A DNA stretch of 64,000 nucleotides from Uruburuella testudinis. GTDB taxonomy: Bacteria > Pseudomonadota > Gammaproteobacteria > Burkholderiales > Neisseriaceae. Under the pieces are notes generated by a model that searched no databases, was not told the DNA's origin, and was given only the letters and a program-made list of their open reading frames with translations. This document shows positions 53,750 to 64,000 of the stretch, one piece after another. How positions within the stretch are numbered: the stretch's first letter is position 1; the number at the start of each line of letters is the position of its first letter. The translations under genes and the position numbers were made by a program. The DNA lies in assembly GCF_022870865.1 (NCBI RefSeq), contig NZ_CP091508.1, positions 2,852,001 through 2,916,000 of the forward strand, given 5' to 3'.

Positions 53750-54370
53750 ATGGCACAATTTTTCGCCATCCACCCCGACACCCCGCAAGAGCGGCTGGTC
53801 AAACAGGCGGCAGACATCATCAGAAAAGGCGGCGTGGCGGTCTACCCCACCGACTCCTGCTACGCACTCGGCTGCCAAATCGGTGACAAAACCGCCATGG
53901 AACGGATTTTACAAATCCGCAAAATCGACCTCAAACACCACCTCACGCTGATGTGCGCCGACTTGAGCGAATTGGGCACTTACGCCAAAGTGGACAACAG
54001 CCAATTCCGCCAGCTCAAAGCCGCCACCCCCGGCAGCTATACCTTTATCATGCAGGCCACCAAAGAAGTGCCCAACCGCACCCTGCACCCCAAACGCAAA
54101 ACCATCGGCCTGCGCGTGCCCGACAATAAAATCGCACTGGCCTTATTACAGGAATTGGGCGAACCCATGCTCAGCTGCACGCTGATGCTGCCCGAAGACG
54201 AAGAGCCGCTCACCGACCCCTATGAAATCCGCGACCGCCTCGAACATGCGGTAGATGTGATTATCGACGGCGGCTGGTGCGGAACCGAGCCGACCACCGT
54301 CATCGACATGACCGACGGCATCGAGTTGGTGCGCGAGGGCAAGGGCGACAAAACCTTGTTTGGATTGTAA
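53750..54370 (+). CDS. yciO: YciO/YrdC/Sua5 family protein
   Basis: A 206-residue protein close to E. coli YciO throughout: MAQFFAIHPDTPQERLVKQA, GGVAVYPTDSCYALGCQIGD, LTLMCADLSELGTYAKVDN, TKEVPNRTLHPKRKTIGLRV and PTTVIDMTDGIELVREGKGD. The fold binds ATP and threonylcarbamoyl-AMP as in TsaC, but YciO itself is not the main tRNA t6A enzyme. The start ATG at 53750 has AAGGA upstream. In E. coli, yciO and yciV (rnm) are neighbours, and the same pairing is seen here. Confidence 0.93.
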   Translation: MAQFFAIHPDTPQERLVKQAADIIRKGGVAVYPTDSCYALGCQIGDKTAMERILQIRKIDLKHHLTLMCADLSELGTYAKVDNSQFRQLKAATPGSYTFIMQATKEVPNRTLHPKRKTIGLRVPDNKIALALLQELGEPMLSCTLMLPEDEEPLTDPYEIRDRLEHAVDVIIDGGWCGTEPTTVIDMTDGIELVREGKGDKTLFGL

Positions 54371-54653
54371 AGGCCGTCTGAAAACACAGATTCGATTCAT
54401 GGAACGAATACAGGCAAAACAGCACCTTTAGCGCAATGCTTACCGACTGTATCTTGGCCGCCGCATCTTTAAGGTATCGGCTACGCTTAGATCAGGTGCC
54501 GCAATTAACGCAGGGCCGGAAGCCCGTCTGGATTTGACCGACATTATTCGGCCTGAATAAGCGCAGCTGCCATCCAAGCATCAGGCGGTTGCCATGTATC
54601 GTGAATGAATTGGCGGCGAGCCGAAGACAGTACAGGCAGTACGAGCTTAACTT

Positions 54654-54789
54654 ATACCCATTCACAAAAGTAAGCGAACAAAGCGGCGAGCCGCAGACAG
54701 CACACACGCACGGGGCTGCTTGACTTGGTGCTTCAACACCTTAGCGGAACCGGTTCTCTTCGAGCTCAGGCGAACCCACCCTGTATTCG
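54654..54789. repeat. Correia-like repeat, long form with the internal segment
   Basis: Starts ATACCCATTCACAAAAGTAA, core AAGCGGCGAGCCGCAGACAG, then TGACTTGGTGCTTCAACACC and TTCTCTTCGAGCTCAGGCGA. The latter matches the ~50 bp internal part of full-length Correia elements (CACTTGGTGCTTCAGCACCT ... TTCTCTTTGAGCTAAGGCGA). The right end is degenerate. A second core fragment lies at 54608-54648. The whole 54371-54869 interval holds these and DUS copies, and no gene. Confidence 0.75.
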
Positions 54790-54869
54790 TTTAAAGCTCA
54801 TTCTATGAGATTATTTTCAGACGGCCTCATCCCATAACAGGCCGTCTGAACACACACAAGGAAACTTTA

Positions 54870-55520
54870 ATGGGCAATTTCAATTTAGGCATATTTTTAT
54901 TGGCCGTATTGCCGGTATTGCTGGCAATTACCGTACACGAAGCAGCTCACGGCTATGCCGCGCGGTATTACGGCGACCGCACCGCCGAGCAGCTCGGGCG
55001 GCTCACCCTCAACCCACTGGCACACATCGACCCCATCGGCACCATCGTGGTGCCGGCAGTGATGTTTTTCACCACCGGTTTTATGTTCGGCTGGGCCAAA
55101 CCCGTGCCGGTGGTTACCCGAAACCTGCGCGATACCCGCATCGGCATGCGCATGGTGGCCATTGCCGGGCCGGCATCGAATTTTGCCATGATGTTCGGCT
55201 GGGCCGTGCTGATGATGCTCTCCCCGCTGGTGCCCGAAAGCTTCCAATATCCGATGCGGCAGATGGCCACTTTCGGCGTAACCATTAATGCCGTGCTGTT
55301 TGTATTAAACATGCTGCCGATTCTGCCGCTCGATGGCGGCCGCTTTGTCGATACCTTTCTGCCGGCCAAGGCATCCTACAGTTTCCGCAAAATCGAACCC
55401 TACGGCATGTGGATTCTGATTGCACTCTTATTTACCGGCATGCTCAACAAAATCATGCAACCGTTTTTGGCCGTAGTGCTGGGCTTGGTGCAAAGCTTTA
55501 TCCGACTACTGGGTGGTTAG
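54870..55520 (+). CDS. Site-2 protease family membrane metalloprotease (M50)
   Basis: A 216-residue polytopic inner-membrane zinc protease. The active-site motif HExxH is in ITVHEAAHGYAARYYGD and the third ligand lies in NMLPILPLDGGRF (NxxPxxPLDGGR). Between them are the NPLAHIDPIGTIVVPAVMFF and GWAKPVPV segments typical of this short, PDZ-less group. Its substrate is unknown. A DUS pair is in the leader and AAGGAAACTTTA precedes the ATG. Confidence 0.93.
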   Translation: MGNFNLGIFLLAVLPVLLAITVHEAAHGYAARYYGDRTAEQLGRLTLNPLAHIDPIGTIVVPAVMFFTTGFMFGWAKPVPVVTRNLRDTRIGMRMVAIAGPASNFAMMFGWAVLMMLSPLVPESFQYPMRQMATFGVTINAVLFVLNMLPILPLDGGRFVDTFLPAKASYSFRKIEPYGMWILIALLFTGMLNKIMQPFLAVVLGLVQSFIRLLGG

Positions 55521-55533
55521 CCCACATTGATTC

Positions 55534-55580
55534 AATCTAAGGCCGTCTGAAAACTTGATATTTTCAGACGGCCTTAGATT
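55534..55580. terminator. Extended DUS terminator after the M50 gene
   Basis: AATCTAAGGCCGTCTGAAAA and its complement form a 20 bp stem with a 7 base loop. The right arm overlaps the end of the IS30-type transposase fragment, so termination may be bidirectional. Confidence 0.82.
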
Positions 55581-55975
55581 TGCATTTCAAATGCAACACT
55601 TGGAAGTAAAGGTTTAAACACCCCCAAAAATAAAGCACTGGGCGTTTCATAGCCAAGTTTTTTCTCGGACGGTGGTTCAACGCATCCTGAACAGCCTTAA
55701 TCTGGCGCTTACTGAACAACCTGAAAGCCGTTTTCTTTGGAAAGTATTGGCGGATAAGGCCGTTGGTGTTTTCATTGCAGCCCTTTTCCCATAAGTGATA
55801 GGGGCGGCAGAAATAAGTTTGGGCGCCTAATGCCTCGACCACTTTCTTGTGACGGTAAAATTCCTTGCCGTTATCCATGGTAATGGTCAAGACCCGGTTT
55901 TGGTGTTTTCTCAATACGCGAATGATGGCTTTTTTCGTATCTTCCGCTTTGAAATTTCCCATCTTTTCAATGATA
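55574..55975 (-). pseudogene. IS30-family transposase, C-terminal fragment
   Basis: About 130 codons of an IS30-type (IS1655-like) DDE transposase: MGNFKAEDTKKAIIRVLRKH, TITMDNGKEFYRHKKVVEAL (catalytic Asp) and CRPYHLWEKGCNENTNGLIR (catalytic Glu region). The reading frame breaks in an A6 run near 55660: after NHRPRK the expected KLGYETPSALFLG is found one frame over. The N-terminal two thirds are missing where the IS630 element begins. It cannot be functional. Confidence 0.85.
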
Positions 55976-56012
55976 TAATCAAAAAAAACAAAACCAGTAC
56001 AATAGAAAAACC

Positions 56013-56330
56013 ATGGCATACTCAAAAGATTACCGACAAATGATATTAGCAAAGCTCGAATCAGGTGAAACCTATCGAGCTTTAGCCGCTGAATTCAACA
56101 TCAGTAAAAGCACCATACAAAACTGGAAGAAGCAGCCTGAGCGAAAAATAGTAACCACCCGTCACTCCAAAATCGATATGGAAAAGTTACGCCAAGATGT
56201 AGTGCAGTATCCCGACCATTATCAAAGAGAGAGAGCCGTCCGCTTTAACTGCACGCAACGGGCAATCGGCATTGCATTGAAACGGTTGAAGATTACTCAA
56301 AAAAAAGACCTTGAAACATCCTCGGGCTGA
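56013..56330 (+). CDS. IS630 transposase, N-terminal DNA-binding frame (OrfA)
   Basis: Codes for 105 residues. MAYSKDYRQMILAKLESGET, then the helix-turn-helix YRALAAEFNISKSTIQNWKK typical of the IS630 DNA-binding region, and a second HTH (FNCTQRAIGIALKRLKITQK). The frame ends shortly after an A8 run (56299-56306). The catalytic part follows in the +1 frame, so a fused transposase needs frameshifting or a corrected run length. Confidence 0.85.
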   Translation: MAYSKDYRQMILAKLESGETYRALAAEFNISKSTIQNWKKQPERKIVTTRHSKIDMEKLRQDVVQYPDHYQRERAVRFNCTQRAIGIALKRLKITQKKDLETSSG

Positions 56331-56850
56331 TAAAGCAAAACGCCGTTGTTTCAGTCAGCAGCTCGCACGTTACGAACAAGATGGCAGACCGATTACCTAT
56401 CTTGACGAAAGTGGCTTCAAATCCAACGATTACCGTCCCTATGGATACGCAACGAAAGGCGAAAAGTGTTACGGCACTGACAACCGGCAATTGAAAAACA
56501 CCACCAATGCTATTGGCGCGATTCACGATAACCGGTTATTTTCGGTAGGTCTTTATAATTGCAGCATTGACAGTACCGTTTTCCATCACTGGGTTGAAAT
56601 GCTACTGCTGCCAGAACTGCCTCCAAGCAGCGTGATCGTGATGGATAATGCCACATTTCATAAAAGACAGGATATTCAAGACTTGATTGAAAAAGCGGGG
56701 CATACGATTCTTTGGCTGCCTCCATACAGCCCCGACCTAAATCCGATTGAGCAAACTTGGGCTTGGATTAAGCGGAAACGGCAAGATTGGAGGGTGGATT
56801 GTCTGGATACGCTGTTTTTCTATTTCTTGTGGATTTGTGACAGTTTTTAA
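56311..56850 (+). CDS. IS630 transposase, catalytic frame (OrfB)
   Basis: Codes for 179 residues with the DDE catalytic core of the IS630/Tc1 type: ITYLDESGFKSNDYRPYGYA (first Asp), SVIVMDNATFHKRQDIQDLI (second Asp) and LPPYSPDLNPIEQTWAWIKR (Glu). It starts without an ATG (TTG 56311), in the +1 frame relative to OrfA, overlapping it by 20 bases. The catalytic triad is intact, so the element could be active if the two frames are joined. Confidence 0.85.
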   Translation: MKHPRADKAKRRCFSQQLARYEQDGRPITYLDESGFKSNDYRPYGYATKGEKCYGTDNRQLKNTTNAIGAIHDNRLFSVGLYNCSIDSTVFHHWVEMLLLPELPPSSVIVMDNATFHKRQDIQDLIEKAGHTILWLPPYSPDLNPIEQTWAWIKRKRQDWRVDCLDTLFFYFLWICDSF

Positions 56851-56864
56851 TTTCTTCGACTATA

Positions 56865-57062
56865 GTTTTTTTCTTTGAAGATATTACAGAGGATGGCTTT
56901 AGGGGGCTGGGCGCACTCTTTCCAAACATCCCATTTCAACTGTGCCAATTCCACCAACAGCAAACCATCAGCAGCTATCTGCCGCACAAGCCGCAGCCCG
57001 ATGCAGTAAAAGCCTTGAAGACACGTTCAGACGGCATCGTTCAAGCAACGGAGCCGGTTTAA
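56865..57062 (+). pseudogene. Transposase fragment (DDE type, family not assigned)
   Basis: About 65 codons in one open frame: EDITEDGFRGLGALFPNIPF, QLCQFHQQQTISSYLPHKPQ, ending in a DUS-like GACGGCATC and TAA. DGFRGLGxLFP followed by QLCQFHQ and a T/S-RYLTRKP-like stretch looks like the middle of a transposase catalytic domain. It has no start and is cut on the left by the IS630 end. From 57063 to 57238 nothing else is recognisable. Confidence 0.5.
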
Positions 57063-57238
57063 CCGCGGTTTGAATAAATGGTATCAAACGTATCGCAATC
57101 ATTGAAACGAAATAAGCCAAGGTGCCGCGGCAGCAACCCGGCGGGCACCGCCGCCAACACCCGGTATTGTGCAGCCGCCATTCCCCCCTAAAGCAAAGGC
57201 CGCCCGAACGGGCAGCCTTCAAACAGCTAAACGCAGCA

Positions 57239-57529
57239 TCACGGCTTCTTAAGCGCAGGCTTGGCCTTCTTCGCCGCCGCCCCCGATACCGAAGCCTCAT
57301 CCTTCAGACGGTTGTAAATACCGTCTCCGATCCCCTTCACGTTCTTCAGCTCCTCCACACTTTTGAAGTTGCCGTTGCGGCTGCGGTACTCTACAATCGC
57401 CGCCGCTTTCGAGGGGCCTATGCCCGGCAGGGCTTTGAGCTCTTCTTCCCCGGCGGTGTTGATGTTGACCGCCGCCAGCGAGAAGCCGGTGCTTATCAGC
57501 GCCAGTGCGCCCCAAATCAGTTTTTTCAT
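57239..57529 (-). CDS. comE: Competence protein ComE (helix-hairpin-helix DNA-binding protein)
   Basis: A 96-residue periplasmic DNA-binding protein needed for natural transformation. The signal peptide is MKKLIWGALALISTGFSLAA. The mature part is a ComEA-type double helix-hairpin-helix: VNINTAGEEELKALPGIGPS, KAAAIVEYRSRNGNFKSVEE and LKNVKGIGDGIYNRLKD, with a basic lysine/alanine tail. In Neisseria several identical comE copies lie beside the rRNA operons, and here it is 0.2 kb downstream of the 5S rRNA gene, the same place. Confidence 0.95.
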   Translation of the reverse strand: MKKLIWGALALISTGFSLAAVNINTAGEEELKALPGIGPSKAAAIVEYRSRNGNFKSVEELKNVKGIGDGIYNRLKDEASVSGAAAKKAKPALKKP

Positions 57530-57736
57530 ATTGTTTTCCTTCGTAATGTTGTTCGGCCTTCACCGGCAGCCTCTGCTGCATGCCGGCATTTGTTTATGAT
57601 AAGGGTATTTTTTGATGCGTTCAAATATTTTTACTGCATTAACGGTTATGTGCCCGAATATTGCGCCGGTTTGTCGCAATCGGGCAACAGCAAGAGGCTG
57701 TTGGGGCCGTCCACCCGCCAACCACCCACAGAATAA

Positions 57737-57764
57737 AGCCCCGATACGTTTCCGTATCGGGGCT
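57737..57764 (-). terminator. rRNA operon terminator
   Basis: AGCCCCGATACG and CGTATCGGGGCT form a 12 bp stem around TTTC, followed on the minus strand by TTTATTC. It lies 11 bases beyond the 5S rRNA gene. Confidence 0.9.
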
Positions 57765-57774
57765 CTTGAATGGG

Positions 57775-57889
57775 TGTCTGGCAGTGACCTACTTTCACAT
57801 GGGTATCCACACTATCATCGGCGCTGAGTCGTTTCACGGTCCTGTTCGGGATGGGAAGGCGTGGGACCAACTCGCTATGGCCGCCAGAC
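57775..57889 (-). rRNA. rrf: 5S ribosomal RNA
   Basis: A ~115 base gene. On the minus strand it contains the universal CCCATCCCGAACAGG-type loop region (CGCCTTCCCATCCCGAACAG), and pairing ends TGGCGGCCATAGCG / GTCACTGCCAGAC. It is the last gene of the operon, about 190 bases after the 23S gene. Ends are approximate by a few bases. Confidence 0.93.
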
Positions 57890-58081
57890 TTAAACTGTAC
57901 AAATTGCTAAAGCCGTCGCAACATGGTCTCCCATCTTGCTTTATCAACATGAACCGAGGCGCGCTCTGGGCGCTGCGCCCGCTTCCAACAAGGGTAATGT
58001 GTATCGCATGTCCGTACTGCTGTACGGCTCATGACTTCAGTAAGCTTTATCATCATTCGAAGTTCTTCAAATGATAGAGTC

Positions 58082-60971
<2,890 letters not shown>

Positions 60972-61426
60972 ATCATTTCAAGAACCTCATTGACTTCGCC
61001 CAACCTCCCGTTGACTAGGGGACCGGACTTGAGGTGCCTACTTTGATAAAGCTTACTGCTTTGTTGTGTGATTCACTCTGCCTTTTGTGTTTCAGAGTGA
61101 ATCCGATACAATCATCACCCAAATTTTTGTGCTCCGATTGCTGCTGGGCTGTCGCCGGATATACCGGCTCTGCTTTTGCTGAAACGCATTCCGTTGCAAC
61201 GGTTTGCGCTTCCAATCGAAACAACATTGTCTTTGTTTGTTGATTTCGGCTTTCCAATTTGTTAAAGATCGATGCGTCTGCCGCCGCGGATTTTGCCCGG
61301 GCTTCAGAATAACTTCGCAAATCAAAATGAGCTGGCCATTATAACAGCCGCTTTCGCTCTGTCAATTAAAATAAGAAGCTGCCGCTTCTTTTTCCTTTTC
61401 CAACTCGCTTTGATTTGGGAAGCTTT

Positions 61427-61502
61427 TGGTGGAGGCAAACGGGATCGAACCGATGACCCCCTGCTTGCAAAGCAGGTGCTCTACCAACTGAGCTATGCCC
61501 CC
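61427..61502 (-). tRNA. tRNA-Ala (TGC anticodon)
   Basis: 76 bases with encoded CCA: on the minus strand GGGGGCATAGCTCAGTTGGT at the 5' end, anticodon loop CTTTGCAAG, T arm GGTTCGATCCC, and 3' CCTCCACCA. It lies in the 16S-23S spacer after tRNA-Ile, the usual arrangement. Confidence 0.97.
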
Positions 61503-61531
61503 AGTACCGGCCGTGCGGTGCTACTTCTGTT

Positions 61532-61608
<77 letters not shown>

Positions 61609-61687
61609 AAGGCCTTTGCTTCTTTAATTCTGCATCTCTTCTACAGTTTACCGATAAGTGTGAATACGACAACGCCTCTTCTTTCTC

Positions 61688-63232
<1,545 letters not shown>

Positions 63233-63378
63233 ATCTCTAACTTTTTTTAACTTCTGGTCTGCTTCAAAGAAATAAACGAAGATATGTTAAAACATTTCTT
63301 GTCTATCTTTTTCAACAGTGTGAGGCGTCACCGCACTCACACTTATCGGTAATCTGTTTGTTAAAGAGCAAGAACGAA

Positions 63379-63406
63379 ATTATACAACACCCAATCTTCT
63401 TGTCAA
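63379..63406 (-). promoter_or_regulatory. Proximal rRNA promoter
   Basis: On the minus strand TTGACA (63401-63406) and TATAAT (63379-63384) are perfect consensus hexamers with a 16 base spacer, about 150 bases before the 16S gene. The leader between it and 16S has the GCAAGAACG and TCTTTAACAAACAG elements typical of rRNA antitermination and processing. Confidence 0.9.
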
Positions 63407-63507
63407 CCGCAGAATCTAAAAACTTTATCTATAAAGCCTTCTCAATCCCACCGTCCGTGCTATAATTATCAGTTCGTTTCGTCACCGCCGAAGCAGCGAA
63501 GAACCGA

Positions 63508-63535
63508 ACTATACCCCCTCCCCAAACACCGTCAA
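63508..63535 (-). promoter_or_regulatory. Distal rRNA promoter
   Basis: On the minus strand TTGACG (63530-63535) and TATAGT (63508-63513) with a 16 base spacer, 129 bases upstream of the proximal promoter. The G-rich spacer (GTGTTTGGGGAGGGGG) is notable. Two tandem promoters for one rRNA operon follow the usual bacterial pattern. Confidence 0.72.
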
Positions 63536-64000
63536 CCAAAATGCCGGAAGTTTTTTACCTAAAACCGGCATCGCCTTGTTTTAGATGCGCATTTTGTTTC
63601 GGCTTCTCTACTGCTTTTTTACCTGCACTGCTTCAAACTGGCTGCGGCCGCTGATTTTATGCTTGTGGCCGTCTGAAAACATCTATATCGGCATTTGTTT
63701 TTCAGACGGCCAATCTTTCAATTTTAATCAGAACAACTTAATCCAGCAGAAACCATCTGACACATTCTTTTATTTCCATATGATTACCAATACTGCCCAG
63801 GTGCGCATAGGCTTATCTACTCAGATAACTTGTGTTTCAGATTTTTTATTCTAATAATTCTCGATAACTTAATATATTTAATCTTTATAACCGGATTAAG
63901 GATTAGAGTTCTTGTACTTTTATTTTAAATGATTTACATTTTGAAACATCAAAAGTGAGCGGACGCTCCTGAATAAGCCAAGTAAGCAAAGGCGTAGAAA
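63536..64000. other. AT-rich region upstream of the rRNA operon
   Basis: 465 bases without a supported gene. An inverted DUS pair lies at 63669-63710 (GGCCGTCTGAAAA ... TTTTTCAGACGGCC). The rest is AT-rich (63715-63950) and may act as an upstream promoter element or a flank of another element. At 63950-64000 the sequence turns GC-balanced, which may be the end of a gene beyond the window. Confidence 0.35.

Larger units (their letters stand above)
55974..56864 (+). mobile_element. IS630-family insertion sequence
   Basis: About 890 bp. The ends TATAATCAAAAAAAACAAAA (left) and TATAGTCGAAGAAATTAAAA (right, complement) are imperfect inverted repeats bounded by TA, the target of IS630/Tc1-type elements. 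It holds two overlapping transposase frames. It cuts into, or lies against, the IS30 fragment on the left and another transposase fragment on the right. Confidence 0.75.

Noticed and set aside
63585-63854. 89-codon plus-strand frame upstream of the rRNA operon
   Set aside because: Overlaps a DUS pair and the AT-rich promoter flank, has no domain and no ribosome site.
63919-64000. Possible 3' end of a minus-strand gene at the window edge
   Set aside because: An open stretch (LGLFRSVRSLLMFQ-like) reaches a TAA near 63920, but fewer than 30 codons are visible and nothing can be identified.

Overview
The window is chromosomal DNA of a Neisseria species, most likely a commensal or animal-associated one with fairly GC-rich coding DNA. 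The main evidence is the very frequent DNA uptake sequence AGGCCGTCTGAA (the AG-DUS dialect). It occurs singly, and often as inverted pairs that act as intergenic terminators. Further support comes from Neisseria-type features: a comE gene beside an rRNA operon, a RecQ with three HRDC domains, type IV pilins with the [17 protein letters not shown] leader, a PBP3/PBP4-type DacB, and Correia-like repeats. Gene products were assigned by reading the translations; no database search was possible.

Layout. 1-5.9 kb: end of cysS, a lipoprotein, obgE, a BamE-like lipoprotein coupled to an L,D-transpeptidase-like protein, a trimeric autotransporter adhesin and a histidine phosphatase. 6-19.9 kb: recJ with an RpfE-like partner, an M23 peptidoglycan peptidase, an FUSC membrane protein, mtr, pnuC, priA, dacB, grxC and secB. 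20-28.7 kb: tandem pilin genes, a locus resembling the E. coli reactive-chlorine (rcl) system (AraC-type RclR-like regulator, DUF417 membrane protein, AhpD-like protein), NAD-dependent L-lactate dehydrogenase, apbC and gpmA. 28.7-38.6 kb: BenE and APC transporters, recQ, small envelope proteins, a GST, an HAD phosphatase, parA and rsmG. 38.9-40 kb: an AT-rich island between rsmG and mnmG. It holds a plant-type ferredoxin domain joined, by a -1 frame change at A7G, to a C-terminal domain of unknown function, with a tightly coupled small membrane-protein gene behind it. 40-55.5 kb: mnmG, an aromatic-acid MFS transporter, GIY-YIG, LysR, isochorismatase-like and SnoaL-like proteins, dnaE, a decayed higB with an intact higA, rnm (yciV), peptidase E, yciO and an M50 protease. 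55.5-57.1 kb: a pile of three insertion-sequence remnants or elements. 57.2-63.5 kb: comE, then a complete rRNA operon on the minus strand (16S, tRNA-Ile, tRNA-Ala, 23S, 5S) with two tandem promoters.

Two short repeat families pepper the intergenic regions. One is a ~160 bp palindromic element with AGGGTGTCCTGA ends, twice present as head-to-tail tandem pairs. The other is a ~104 bp element whose interior matches the neisserial Correia repeat but whose ends are ATACCCATTCACAAAA instead of the usual Correia ends. Both supply stop codons to neighbouring genes or sit in gene-flanking hairpins.

The best candidate for an undescribed system is the ferredoxin-domain, C-terminal-domain and membrane-protein unit at 38944-39955. 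Its layout recalls ferredoxin-containing bacteriocins such as pectocins with a linked immunity protein, but the C-terminal domain is not one I recognise. The frame change may be programmed, phase-variable, a mutation or a homopolymer sequencing error.
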